Shown here: positions 53,163 through 62,301 of the stretch, piece after piece
Numbering within the stretch: position 1 is the first letter of the stretch
How the letters are laid out: each line of letters begins with the position of its first letter
Assembly: GCF_036250695.1 (NCBI RefSeq)
Contig: NZ_CP109427.1
Coordinates: 7,564,001 to 7,628,000 of the forward strand
Reading direction: 5' to 3'
Length of the DNA: 64,000 nt
Source: Streptomyces sp. NBC_01497
GTDB taxonomy: Bacteria; Actinomycetota; Actinomycetes; Streptomycetales; Streptomycetaceae
Position numbers and translations under genes: made by a program
Notes under the pieces: model-generated
Databases searched by the model: none
What the model saw: the letters and a program-made list of their open reading frames with translations, nothing else
What the model was told of the DNA's origin: nothing

Positions 53163-55328
53163 ATGGCCGAATCCACCGCAGGGGCCGCGTGGGCGGCGCT
53201 CGACGCGTCGGGCCTCGCGGAGGCCGCGACGGCGGTGATCGACGGGGAGGGAACCGTCCTCGCGTGGACCGGGTCGGCGGAGCGCGCCCTCGGGCACCGT
53301 GCCGCGGACGTCGTGGGCCGGCCGGTCACGGCCCTGCTCGCGGAAGGTGACGGCGCCGAGCGGACGGCGAACTGGCGCGAGCAGGCCCGCACCCGCCGGC
53401 CCTGGTCGGGGGTGCTGTTCCTGCGGCGCCGCGACGGCAGTGGCCTCAAGGCCGTCGTGGAGGCCCAGCCGCTGCTCGGCGAAGGGCGCGCGGACTGGCT
53501 GGTGTCGGCGACGGACCCCTCCGGATCGTCCGCGTGGCCGCCCGCCCGGTCCGCGGTCGCCACGACGCTCCTCGCGCGCGCACCCGTCGGCCTGTCGATC
53601 TGGGACACGGACCTGCGGTGCGTCTGGGTGAACGGCACGGCGGCCCGGCAGGACGGCTTCCTGCGCAGGCGGCGCCTGGGCCGCCTGATGACCGAGGTGC
53701 AGCCGGGGCCTCCCGGACGGGCGATCACCGCCGCGATGCGTCAGGTGCTCAAGACCGGCGAGCCGGTGATCGAGCGCGAGTACCCCTGGCGGGTGCCCGG
53801 CGAGAGCGAGGACCGGGTGCTGTCCGCGAGCTACTTCCGCCTCGACGGGGCCGACGGGCAGCCGATCGGCGTGTGCAACATGGCGACCGACATCGAGAAG
53901 TCCCTCGTGCGCCAGCACCTGCTCACTTTGGGCGAGGTCGGCAGCCGGATCGGCACCACCCTCGACGTCCTGAAGACCTCCCAGGAACTGGCCGACGCGG
54001 CCGTGCCGCTGCTCGCCGACTACGTCACGGTCGACCTGGCGGACACCGTCCCGATCGGTGGCGAGCCGCTCCAGCGGCTGGCGTCGTCGAAGGGCGGCAT
54101 CCCGGTCTTCCGCCGGGCGGGGATCGCCTCCGTCCACGAGGGGGTGCCGGAGTCCCCCTGGAAGGTCGGCGAACCGGTCTTCGTCCCGCGCACGTCCCCC
54201 TTCACCCAGGCCCTGCTCTCGGGCGAGACCCATTTCGAACCGGTCCTCGACACCTCGATGGACACCTGGTTCGGAAGGGACCCCGAGCGGCGGGCCAGGG
54301 CCATCGAGACCGGCATGCACTCCCTGATCATCGTTCCGCTGCGGGCACGCGGGGTGGTCCTCGGAGAGGTCGTGTTCGTCCGTACGGAGAACCGGACGCC
54401 CTTCTCCCGCGACGATCTGCTGCTGATCGAGGAACTGGTCGAACGGGCCGCGCTGAGCCTCGACAACGCGCGGCGGTACACCCGGGAGCGTGAGGCGGCG
54501 GTCGCCCTCCAGCGCAACCTCCTCCCGCGCACCCTGTGGGGCGGTCCCGCGGTCGACATCGCCTTCCGCTACCTGCCCGCCGACATTCACGAAGGGGTCG
54601 GCGGCGACTGGTTCGACGTGATCCCCCTGCCGGACGCCCGGGTCGGCCTGATGATCGGCGACGTCGTGGGCCACGGCATCAACGCCGCCGCGCTGATGGG
54701 CCAGTTGCGTACCGTCATGGGCACCCTGGCCGACCTGGACCTGCCGCCGGAGGTACTGCTCGCGCGGCTGGACCGGCGGGTCGTGCAGATGGCGGGCGGG
54801 AGTGACCGCCCCGAGGGCCCCGCCGCGCCGGTGATGAGCTGCACCTGCGCCTACGCGGTGTACGACCCGGTGACCATGCGCTGCACCGTCGCGTCGGCCG
54901 GACACCCCCCGCCCGCCGTCAGGCGTCCGGACGGTGAGGTCTCCTTCGTGACCGTGCCGCCGGGTCCGCCGATCGGCCTGGGCACCATGACGTACGAGTC
55001 GGCCACCGTCGAGCTGCCCGAGGACAGTGTCATCGCGCTGTACACCGACGGTCTTATCGAGACCCGCAACGCCGATATCGACGACGGTCTCGACCGGCTC
55101 GGCGCGGCCCTGTCGTGGGACGCACCCTCCCTGGAGGAGCTGGGCTCGCATGTGACGGAGACACTGGCGCCGCGCCGGGCCCGCAGGGCCCAGGCGGCGA
55201 GCGCCGCGGGCGGGGAGTTCGTGGGCGGATCCGGCCGGTTGCCGCGTTCCGAGGACGACGTCGCGCTGCTGCTCGCGCGCACCCGCCTGCTCAGCCAAAG
55301 GGACGCCGCCGCGCAGAAGCGGGCGTGA
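53163..55328 (+). CDS. PAS-GAF-SpoIIE family serine phosphatase
   Basis: About 721 residues. Two PAS-like domains (residues about 10-110 and 135-250) are followed by a GAF domain (about 260-430) and a PP2C-like SpoIIE phosphatase domain with LQRNLLPRTLW, VGGDWFDVIPLPDARVGLMIGDVVGHGINAAALMGQLRT, SAGHPPPAV and ALYTDGLIETR, carrying the metal-binding aspartates. These sensor phosphatases usually act on anti-sigma-factor antagonists. The start is uncertain: ATG 53163 and GTG 53160 are adjacent, GTG 53103 is also in frame, and none has a strong ribosome site. No kinase or antagonist gene is nearby. Confidence 0.88.
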   Translation: MAESTAGAAWAALDASGLAEAATAVIDGEGTVLAWTGSAERALGHRAADVVGRPVTALLAEGDGAERTANWREQARTRRPWSGVLFLRRRDGSGLKAVVEAQPLLGEGRADWLVSATDPSGSSAWPPARSAVATTLLARAPVGLSIWDTDLRCVWVNGTAARQDGFLRRRRLGRLMTEVQPGPPGRAITAAMRQVLKTGEPVIEREYPWRVPGESEDRVLSASYFRLDGADGQPIGVCNMATDIEKSLVRQHLLTLGEVGSRIGTTLDVLKTSQELADAAVPLLADYVTVDLADTVPIGGEPLQRLASSKGGIPVFRRAGIASVHEGVPESPWKVGEPVFVPRTSPFTQALLSGETHFEPVLDTSMDTWFGRDPERRARAIETGMHSLIIVPLRARGVVLGEVVFVRTENRTPFSRDDLLLIEELVERAALSLDNARRYTREREAAVALQRNLLPRTLWGGPAVDIAFRYLPADIHEGVGGDWFDVIPLPDARVGLMIGDVVGHGINAAALMGQLRTVMGTLADLDLPPEVLLARLDRRVVQMAGGSDRPEGPAAPVMSCTCAYAVYDPVTMRCTVASAGHPPPAVRRPDGEVSFVTVPPGPPIGLGTMTYESATVELPEDSVIALYTDGLIETRNADIDDGLDRLGAALSWDAPSLEELGSHVTETLAPRRARRAQAASAAGGEFVGGSGRLPRSEDDVALLLARTRLLSQRDAAAQKRA

Positions 55329-55685
55329 GGGCGCGCGGCCCCGGGGGGCTCGTGGGCCCCGGCGGCCCGAAGCTGCGCCGGCCGGTGGAGGCCTGAAGCC
55401 CGACGGCCCGAGGCCCGGGTGGCGAGTGGCGGCCCGGACCCCCGTGGCCCGTAGCCCGTACGGCGCGGGGCGCCCGCCTGCCGCTGCTCCCGGCACCGTC
55501 CGCCGGGACCCGGGCAACGCGTGGCTCCCGGGCTCCGGTGGACGGTCGCGGGGGGCGGGGCCCTGCGGGCATGCTGGTCGCGCACACCGCTCGCCAAGGA
55601 CGCGTTCGCCGCAGAACGCTCCGTCGTCACCCGCGAACCGCTTGCGATCCACCAGGATCCCGTTCATGACAGGAGCCGCGCCCGA
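55329..55685. other. Intergenic, 357 bases, no gene seen
   Basis: Very GC-rich spacer between the phosphatase and the dehydratase gene. It contains repeated GGCCCG-type stretches that could fold, but no clean hairpin with T tract and no clear promoter. Confidence 0.45.
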
Positions 55686-56903
55686 ATGAAGATCATCGCA
55701 GCCGACACCGTGGTCACCGGCCCCGGCCGCAACTTCGTCACCTTGCGCATCACCACCGAGGACGGTCTCACCGGCGTCGGCGACGCCACCCTCAACGGCC
55801 GGGAACTGGCCGTCGCCTCCTATCTCCGGGACCACGTGGCGCCGTTGCTGGCCGGCCGGGACGCGGGACGGATCGAGGACACCTGGCAGTACCTCTACCG
55901 GGGCGCCTACTGGCGGCGCGGTCCGGTGACGATGGCCGCCGTCGCGGCCGTCGACACCGCGCTGTGGGACATCAAGGCGAAGGCCGCGGGCATGCCGCTG
56001 TACCAGCTGCTCGGCGGCGCCTCCCGCGTCGGCGCGCTCACCTACGGACACGCGTCGGGCCGCGACATACCGGAAGTCCTCGACTCCGTGCGGGAGGTGC
56101 TGGCCCAGGGCTTCCGCGCGGTGCGCATCCAGTCGGGTGTCCCAGGACTCGCCTCCGTCTACGGTGTGGACGACGCGACGCGGGCCGCGGGCGGCACCGC
56201 GCCGAACGGGCACCCGAGGCCCCACGAGGAGACGTGGGACACCCCGGCCTACCTGCGCCACATCCCGCGCGTCTTCGAGGCCGTACGAGCCGAGTTCGGC
56301 CCCGAACTGCCGCTGCTGCACGACGGGCACCATCGGCTGACGCCCATCCAGGCGGCCCGGCTCGGCAAGGACCTCGAACCGTACGACCTGTTCTGGCTGG
56401 AGGACGCCACACCCGCCGAGGACCCGTCGGCGCTGCGCCTCGTGCGGCAGCACACCACCACGCCGCTCGCCATCGGCGAGGTCTTCAACTCGGTCCACGA
56501 CTACGGTCCGTTGCTGACCGAGCGGCTCATCGACTACGTCCGCTCCGCGGTCACCCACGCCGGCGGGGTGAGCGGTCTGCGCAAACTCCTCGACCTGGCC
56601 GCCGTGCATGGTGCGAAGTCGGGCATCCACGGACCCGCCGACATCTCGCCGGTCGGGATGGCGGCGGCCGTCCATCTCGACCTGGCCGTGCACAACTTCG
56701 GCATCCAGGAGTACACCCGGCACACCGACGAGACGCTGGAGGTCTTCCGGCCGTCGTACACCTTCGCCGACGGCATGCTGCGCCCGTCGGAACTGCCCGG
56801 TCTCGGCGTCGACTTCGACGTGGAGGCGGCGGCCAGGTTCCCCTACGAACCGGCCTACCTGCCGGTCAACCGGCTGCTGGACGGCACGCTGCACGACTGG
56901 TGA
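55686..56903 (+). CDS. Mannonate dehydratase family protein (ManD, enolase superfamily)
   Basis: A 405-residue enolase-superfamily enzyme of ManD length. The N-terminal capping domain starts with [27 protein letters not shown]; barrel metal ligands are visible in [21 protein letters not shown] and AIGEVFNS; the final catalytic segment is [20 protein letters not shown]. This is the pattern of D-mannonate/D-gluconate dehydratases related to RspA, which make 2-keto-3-deoxy sugar acids. ATG 55686 follows AGGAG at ten bases. Many ManD-like proteins have low or no activity, so the function is only probable. Confidence 0.88.
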   Translation: MKIIAADTVVTGPGRNFVTLRITTEDGLTGVGDATLNGRELAVASYLRDHVAPLLAGRDAGRIEDTWQYLYRGAYWRRGPVTMAAVAAVDTALWDIKAKAAGMPLYQLLGGASRVGALTYGHASGRDIPEVLDSVREVLAQGFRAVRIQSGVPGLASVYGVDDATRAAGGTAPNGHPRPHEETWDTPAYLRHIPRVFEAVRAEFGPELPLLHDGHHRLTPIQAARLGKDLEPYDLFWLEDATPAEDPSALRLVRQHTTTPLAIGEVFNSVHDYGPLLTERLIDYVRSAVTHAGGVSGLRKLLDLAAVHGAKSGIHGPADISPVGMAAAVHLDLAVHNFGIQEYTRHTDETLEVFRPSYTFADGMLRPSELPGLGVDFDVEAAARFPYEPAYLPVNRLLDGTLHDW

Positions 56904-57313
56904 CGGTGCTCGGCGTTCGGTGTTCGCCGGGCCCGGCCGACCCTGGTGACCACCCTCGGACTGCTCGCCGCGCACGGGACACCGGCCGCGCACGGGACAC
57001 CGGCCGCCCCGGCCGCGTCCGGCGGGGCGGCGTCCGAGCGGGCGGGAGCCGCCGAGGCGCTGCCCGGCGGACCCGTGCCGTAAGGCCCCGCGGCCGCGTC
57101 CGACGGGCGCGCGCCCGCCACGTCCGCGGCGGGCGGGCCGGCGCGCCGGCAAAGCCGTCACCTGTGACAAGGGCGCCGGCGGCGAGGCCCCGGGACGGAA
57201 ACCGTGAGCCGCGCTTGTTTTGTCCGAACGAGCGGTACGGCGCGCCGCCGCGTGCGATGCTCGTCACGGAAGGTGGCGGTCCGTCCACACGGGGAACGAA
57301 GGAAAGTGACGCC
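56904..57313. other. 410-base gap with 18-bp repeat and possible gene remnant
   Basis: Two copies of an 18-base unit (GCCGCGCACGGGACACCG) lie at 56967 and 56985. One frame, from about GTG 56952 to a TAA at 57081, reads VTTLGLLAAHGTPAAHGTPAAPAAS..., like the end of a signal peptide plus a short secreted tail, without a ribosome site. It may be a decayed small secreted protein gene. I do not call it as a gene. Confidence 0.4.
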
Positions 57314-57574
57314 ATGCCCGCCCTCTGGCTCCAAGTGCTGCACTCGCTCTCCCGGCCCGGCGCGGCGCGCGACGGCGACATCCTGGCCCGTGCCGCCGCG
57401 GACATCGCCCTGCGTGACCATCCGCGGCCCCCGGCGAGCGCCGACGTGGTCCTGGAGATCGCCAGGACCGAGTTCGCCGCCGTGCTGAACCGGACCCAGG
57501 CGCAGACCGCCCTGGACCGCGCCCGCAGGGCGTCCCGCGACCGCGGCGACGGAGCCCGTACACGCGACGGCTAG
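57314..57574 (+). CDS. Small protein of unknown function
   Basis: An 86-residue basic, mostly helical soluble protein (MPALWLQVLHSLSRPGAARDGDILARAAADIALRDHPRP...). GAAGGAAAG precedes ATG 57314. I do not recognise the family. It ends 14 bases before the methyltransferase gene, so they may be co-transcribed. Confidence 0.5.
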   Translation: MPALWLQVLHSLSRPGAARDGDILARAAADIALRDHPRPPASADVVLEIARTEFAAVLNRTQAQTALDRARRASRDRGDGARTRDG

Positions 57575-57587
57575 CCTGTTCACCACC

Positions 57588-58775
57588 ATGGACGGTTTGA
57601 CGACACCCTGGGGCGAGTTCGTCCTCACGCGCTATCCGGAAGATCCGCACGACCCTCTGCGCGCCTGGGACGGCGCCGACAGCTATCCGCTGCGCCACCT
57701 CGCGGACACCGGGGCCGACCTGTCGGGCGCCGTGACCGTGCTGGGCGACCGGTGGGGCGCCCTGAGCACCGCCCTCGCCGCCGCCCGCCTCGAAGCGCCG
57801 GCGGCCGGGCCGCTCGACCAGATCACGGACTCGTACCTCACCCAGCGCGCCACGCGTGCGAACCTGCGCCGGGCGGGTATCGACCGCGCCGCCGTGCGCC
57901 TGCTCTCCTCCCGCGCCGCGCCGCCCGAGCGAGTCGACGTGCTCCTCGTCCGCGTCCCCAAGAGCCTCGCCCTGCTGGAGGACCAACTGCACCGGCTGGC
58001 GCCAGCGCTGCACCCCGGCACCGTCGTCGTCGGCACCGGCCGCACCACCGAGATCCACACCTCCACGCTGCGCCTCTTCGAGGGGATCGTCGGGCCGACG
58101 AGGACCACCCTCGCGGAACGCAAGGCACGCCTCATCCTCACCACCCCCGCCGGGAGCCTCGTCGGCGACGGGCGTGCGGGCCCAGCCAACCCCTGGCCCG
58201 CGCGGTACGCGCTGCCCCGCGACGTGGGCGTCATGTCGGGGCGCCAGGTCACCGGCCACGCCGGGATCTTCTGCGCGGACCGGCTCGACCTCGGCACCCG
58301 TTTCCTCCTGCGCCATCTGCCGCAGCGGCACGGCCACGAGCACGTGGTCGACCTCGGGTGCGGCAACGGCGTCGTCGGCACCGCGGCCGCCCTCGCCAAC
58401 CCCGGCGCGAGGGTCACCTTCATCGACGAGTCGTACGCGGCCATCGCCTCGGCCGAGGCCACGTACGGACAGAACGTCGGCTCACCCGCCGCCCCCGCCG
58501 CCTTCGTGCTCGGCGACGGACTCAGTGAGGTGCCCGCGGGCAGCGTGGACCTCGTACTCAACAATCCACCGTTCCACAGCCACCAGGCGACCACCGACAC
58601 GACCGCCTGGCGGATGTTCACCGGATCGAAGTCGGCGCTGCGAGCAGGCGGTGAACTCTGGGTCGTCGGTAACCGGCACCTGGGATACCACGCGAAACTC
58701 CGCCGCCTCTTCGGCAATTGCGAGGTCGTGGCCGGCGACCCGAAGTTCGTCGTGCTGCGCGCGGTCAAGGCCTGA
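57588..58775 (+). CDS. Class I methyltransferase, RlmG/RsmC-like
   Basis: A 395-residue protein with the two-domain plan of RlmG and RsmC: a degenerate N-terminal methyltransferase-like half and an active C-terminal half. The S-adenosylmethionine-binding motif is VVDLGCGNGVVGTAAA and the catalytic motif is VLNNPPFHSH, typical of N2-guanine rRNA methyltransferases. ATG 57588 has no ribosome site; a TAGCCT sequence 12 bases before it could be a -10 box of a leaderless transcript. Target base not determined. Confidence 0.85.
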   Translation: MDGLTTPWGEFVLTRYPEDPHDPLRAWDGADSYPLRHLADTGADLSGAVTVLGDRWGALSTALAAARLEAPAAGPLDQITDSYLTQRATRANLRRAGIDRAAVRLLSSRAAPPERVDVLLVRVPKSLALLEDQLHRLAPALHPGTVVVGTGRTTEIHTSTLRLFEGIVGPTRTTLAERKARLILTTPAGSLVGDGRAGPANPWPARYALPRDVGVMSGRQVTGHAGIFCADRLDLGTRFLLRHLPQRHGHEHVVDLGCGNGVVGTAAALANPGARVTFIDESYAAIASAEATYGQNVGSPAAPAAFVLGDGLSEVPAGSVDLVLNNPPFHSHQATTDTTAWRMFTGSKSALRAGGELWVVGNRHLGYHAKLRRLFGNCEVVAGDPKFVVLRAVKA

Positions 58776-58837
58776 GAACGCCCCTTGGACTTTCCTCCGC
58801 CTGGGCACGCATCTGCCCGGTAGATTCCCATGAAGAG

Positions 58838-58867
58838 TTGTAAATGCCAGGCCAGGCGGCCTATCTT
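58838..58867 (+). promoter_or_regulatory. Promoter of the molybdate-type regulator, leaderless
   Basis: TTGTAA (58838-58843), 18 bases, TATCTT (58862-58867). The -10 box ends seven bases before the ATG at 58875 and there is no ribosome site, so transcription should begin at or next to the start codon. Confidence 0.6.
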
Positions 58868-58874
58868 GTCGCGT

Positions 58875-59270
58875 ATGCAGTCGTACACAATCGGTCAGGC
58901 GGCCAGGCTGCTCGGGGTGAGCCCCGACACGGCACGCCGCTGGGCCGACGCAGGGCGGGTCGCCACGCACCGCGACGACGGCGGCCGCCGTCTCATCAGC
59001 GGCCCGGATCTCGCGGCCTTCTCCGTGGAGATCGCCCAGATCGACACCGAGGACGAAGACCCCCAGGTCACCTCGGTGCGTAACGCTTTTCCCGGCATCG
59101 TCACCGCGGTCAAGGTGGGCGACGTGGCCGCGCAGGTGGAAATCCAGGCGGGCCCCCACCGGCTCGTCTCCCTGCTCACCCGGGAGGCCGTGGAGGAACT
59201 CGGCCTGGAAGTGGGCATGCGGGCCACCGCCCGGGTGAAGGCCACCAACGTGCACGTCGACCGCACCTGA
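58875..59270 (+). CDS. MerR-type HTH / TOBE domain molybdenum-responsive regulator
   Basis: A 131-residue protein. Residues 1-55 are a MerR-like excisionase-type helix-turn-helix (YTIGQAARLLGVSPDTARRWADAGRVATHRDDGGRRLI); residues about 68-131 are a TOBE (Mop-like) domain (SVRNAFPGIVTAVKVGDVAAQVEIQAGPHRLVSLLTREAVEELGLEVGMRATARVKATNVHV), which binds molybdate or tungstate. It lies 98 bases before modA on the same strand and probably controls it, in the role of ModE but with a different DNA-binding domain. The frame is open 15 codons upstream but that part overlaps the promoter. Confidence 0.88.
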   Translation: MQSYTIGQAARLLGVSPDTARRWADAGRVATHRDDGGRRLISGPDLAAFSVEIAQIDTEDEDPQVTSVRNAFPGIVTAVKVGDVAAQVEIQAGPHRLVSLLTREAVEELGLEVGMRATARVKATNVHVDRT

Positions 59271-59368
59271 CCCACCGTCGTACGACCGGCGTCGTCCGTC
59301 CCCGGCGCTCCTTCCCCATCCGCTCGCGGGGCCCCGCGGCCCCGTCACGCCCAAGGAGTCCCAGACCC

Positions 59369-60199
59369 ATGTCTCTTGTGACCCGCCGCCGCTCAGCCGC
59401 CGTCGCCGTCGCGGCCCTCGTCCTGCCGCTCGCGGCGGCCTGCGGCAGCAGCGACGACAGTGGGAAGAAAGCCGACGCGGGATCGTCCGCCTCCGCGGCC
59501 GCGCCCTCCGCCTCCTCGTCCTCAGGCAGCGCCCCCGCCGCGAACCTGACGGTGCTCGCCGCCGCCTCGCTGACCGACGTGTTCAAGACGGCCGGCGACA
59601 CGTACATGAAGGAGAACCCGGGCACCAAGCTGGCCTTCTCCTTCGCCGGCTCCCAGGACCTGGTCGCCCAGGTGAAGCAGGGCGCTCCCGCGGACGTGCT
59701 GGTCACGGCGGACACGAAGACCATGGACAGCGCGAAGTCCGAGGTCGACGTCCCGACGGTCATCGCCAAGAACCGGCTCGTGATCGTGACGCAGAAGGGC
59801 AACCCGGACCACGTCACGTCCCTCAAGGACCTGGCGAACCCGAAGCTGTCCGTCGTCCTGGCCGCGCCCTCGGTGCCCGTCGGCAACTACGCCGACCAGG
59901 TGCTGAAGAAGCAGCACGTCACCGTCCACCCCAAGTCCGAGGAGACCGACGTCCGTTCGGTGCTCACCAAGGTGGAGACCAGCGCGGACGCCGGCATCGT
60001 CTACAAGACCGACGCGGCCACCGCCACCGACAAGGTGGACGCCGTCACCATCCCCGACGCCCAGAACGCGGTCGCGTCCTACCCGGCCGCCGCCCTCAAG
60101 GACTCCAAGCAGTCCGCCGCCGCCCAGGCGTTCGTGAAGTGGCTCAGCACTCCCGAGGCCCAGAGCATCCTGCAGAAGGCGGGCTTCCAGCAGCCGTAG
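59369..60199 (+). CDS. modA: Molybdate ABC transporter substrate-binding lipoprotein
   Basis: A 276-residue lipoprotein. Signal with twin-Arg-like RRR and a lipobox AAAC (Cys26), a Ser/Ala-rich linker, then the ModA fold: LTVLAAASLTDVFKTAGD, FAGSQDLVAQVKQGAPADVLVTAD, KNRLVIV and DAGIVYKTDA. It captures molybdate (possibly tungstate) outside the cell. AAGGAG precedes ATG 59369. Next are the fused permease and ATPase. Confidence 0.93.
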   Translation: MSLVTRRRSAAVAVAALVLPLAAACGSSDDSGKKADAGSSASAAAPSASSSSGSAPAANLTVLAAASLTDVFKTAGDTYMKENPGTKLAFSFAGSQDLVAQVKQGAPADVLVTADTKTMDSAKSEVDVPTVIAKNRLVIVTQKGNPDHVTSLKDLANPKLSVVLAAPSVPVGNYADQVLKKQHVTVHPKSEETDVRSVLTKVETSADAGIVYKTDAATATDKVDAVTIPDAQNAVASYPAAALKDSKQSAAAQAFVKWLSTPEAQSILQKAGFQQP

Positions 60200-60298
60200 C
60201 CTCCGCTCCCCTCCGCCGCGCCGCCCGGCCCCGCTCGCCGGACGGCGCGACGGTGCCCGGCTCCCACCCCCAGGCGCACCCAGGTCAGGACGCACCGG

Positions 60299-62251
60299 AT
60301 GACTCGGACGACTCGCATACGAACGCGTGGGGTGGGCACCCCGATCGCCCTCGCGCTGCCGGCCCTGCTGGCGGTGGCGTTCCTGCTGCTGCCGCTCATC
60401 GCGGTGATCACCAACACCGAGTGGCACGAGCTGTGGCACCACCTGACGACCCACGACACCCTTCTCGCGCTCAAGCTCTCCCTGGTGGTCTCGTTCAGCG
60501 CGCTCGGCCTCTCCCTGCTGTTCGGCGTGCCGCTGGCCTGGCTGCTCGCGCGCGTCGACTTCCCCGGCAAGACGCTGGTGCGTTCCCTGGTCCTGCTGCC
60601 GATGGTCCTGCCGCCGACCGTCGGCGGTGTGGCGCTGCTCCTCGGCTTCGGCAGGCGCGGCCTGATCGGGCCGTTCCTGGAGAACACCTTCGGCATCGTC
60701 CTGACCTTCCACACCTCAGGGGCCATCGTCGCCGCCGCGTTCGTCGCGATGCCGTTCCTCGTCATCAGCCTGGAAGGCACCCTCGCGGGGCTCAGGCCCG
60801 CCTACGAGGAGACGGCGGCGTCCCTCGGCGCCTCGCCCGTACGGGTGTTCCTCACTGTCACCCTGCCGATGGTGGCCCCCGGCCTCGTCGCGGGGTCCGC
60901 CCTGACCTGGGCACGCGCGCTCGGCGAGTTCGGTGCCACCATCACCTTCGCGGGCAACCTGCCCGGCACCACCCAGACGCTGCCGCTGGAGGTCTACCTG
61001 CTGCTGCAGGACTCGCCAGAGGCCGCCACCTCGGTCTCACTGCTGCTGCTCGTCATCGCCATGGTCGTGCTGGTCGGACTGCGTGGCCGGTGGGCCGGCG
61101 TGAGCGCGCGCCGCGGGCCCGAGCCCGGACACCGGGCCGAGGAGCCGGGCGGCGCGGGCGCCGCGCCACCGCCGCAGCGGCCGGAGCCGCCCGAGGAGCC
61201 GGCCGTCCCGGCCGAGACCTGGAACCTGCACGCCGACGTCACCGGCTTCAACCAGCTCACCCTGGACGCGGAGGGCGGCACCACCATCGCCGTCGTCGGC
61301 CCCAACGGAGCCGGGAAGACGACGCTGTTGCGCGCCCTGCTCGGCCTCACCCCCCGGGCCCGCGCCGACCTGCGCCTCGGCGGCCACGACGTCAGCCGGC
61401 TGCCGCCGCACCGGCGCGGTGTCGCCTGGGTGCCGCAGAACGGCGCCCTGTTCCCGCACCTGAACGCGCTCAGCAACACCGCGTACGGGCTCCGCGCGCA
61501 CGGTGTCGCCCGTGCCGAGGCGCGGCGCAGCGCGCAGCGCTGGCTCGACCGGCTCGGCGTCGGGCACCTCGCCCACCGCAAGCCGCACGAACTCTCCGGG
61601 GGGCAGGCCCAGCGCGTCGCCCTGGCCCGCGCGCTCGCCGCCCGCCCCCGGCTGCTCCTCCTGGACGAGCCGCTCGCGGCGCTCGACCAGACGACCCGCG
61701 CCCAGGTGCGCCACACGCTCCGCAGCCACCTCGGCGGCTTCGGCGGGGTCTGCCTGATCGTCACCCACGACCCCGTCGAAGCGGTCTCGCTCGCCGACCG
61801 TGTCCTGGTCCTGGACGGCGGCCGCAGTCTTCAGGACGCGCCGCCCGCCGAGGTCTCCCGCCACCCCCGTTCGCCCTGGGTGGCCCGCATGCTCGGACAC
61901 AACGCCTGGTCGGGCACGTGCCAGGAGGGAGCGCTCGACGTGGTGCCCACCGGCCGGCTCGTGGTCGCCGAGTCGCTGCCCGAGGCGACCGCCGCGCTCG
62001 CGGTGATCGGTCCCGAGGCGGTCGCCCTGCACCGCCGGCGTCCCGAGGGCAGCCCCCGCAACGTATGGCCGGGTACCGTACGGGAGATCACCGCGAGCGG
62101 CAGCAGACTGCGCGTCCTCGTCACCTCCGACGAGGTGCCCGATCTGGTGGCCGAGATCACTCCTGCCGCCGCCGCCGAACTCGCCCTGGCCGACGGGGTC
62201 CGGGTATGGACCAGCGTGAAGGCCACCGAGGTCACCCTGGTGGCCCTGTGA
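60299..62251 (+). CDS. Fused molybdate ABC transporter permease and ATPase (ModB-ModC)
   Basis: A 650-residue single-chain transporter. Residues about 1-265 are a ModB permease with five or six helices and the loop YEETAASLGASPVRVFLTVTLP; a Pro/Gly-rich linker of about 45 residues follows; residues about 310-540 are a ModC ATPase with Walker A GPNGAGKTT, signature LSGGQAQRVALARAL and LLLLDEPLAALD; a TOBE domain ends the protein (PGTVREITASGSRLRVLV). The start at ATG 60299 is 99 bases after modA and has a weak ribosome site. The fusion fixes the permease to ATPase ratio. Confidence 0.93.
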   Translation: MTRTTRIRTRGVGTPIALALPALLAVAFLLLPLIAVITNTEWHELWHHLTTHDTLLALKLSLVVSFSALGLSLLFGVPLAWLLARVDFPGKTLVRSLVLLPMVLPPTVGGVALLLGFGRRGLIGPFLENTFGIVLTFHTSGAIVAAAFVAMPFLVISLEGTLAGLRPAYEETAASLGASPVRVFLTVTLPMVAPGLVAGSALTWARALGEFGATITFAGNLPGTTQTLPLEVYLLLQDSPEAATSVSLLLLVIAMVVLVGLRGRWAGVSARRGPEPGHRAEEPGGAGAAPPPQRPEPPEEPAVPAETWNLHADVTGFNQLTLDAEGGTTIAVVGPNGAGKTTLLRALLGLTPRARADLRLGGHDVSRLPPHRRGVAWVPQNGALFPHLNALSNTAYGLRAHGVARAEARRSAQRWLDRLGVGHLAHRKPHELSGGQAQRVALARALAARPRLLLLDEPLAALDQTTRAQVRHTLRSHLGGFGGVCLIVTHDPVEAVSLADRVLVLDGGRSLQDAPPAEVSRHPRSPWVARMLGHNAWSGTCQEGALDVVPTGRLVVAESLPEATAALAVIGPEAVALHRRRPEGSPRNVWPGTVREITASGSRLRVLVTSDEVPDLVAEITPAAAAELALADGVRVWTSVKATEVTLVAL

Positions 62252-62301
62252 ACGAGCCGATGCCCGCCGGGCGGTGAGGGCGGGGGACAGGGGAGCGGGC
62301 C

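Noticed and set aside
56952..57083. Small secreted protein starting at GTG 56952
   Set aside because: Hydrophobic start and Ala/Pro-rich tail are suggestive, but there is no ribosome site, the length is about 43 codons, and part of it is an 18-base repeat.
59085..62251. Molybdenum-cofactor riboswitch upstream of the molybdate genes
   Set aside because: The spacers before modA and the fused transporter are about 100 bases, GC-rich and without the expected stems. A protein regulator is encoded instead.
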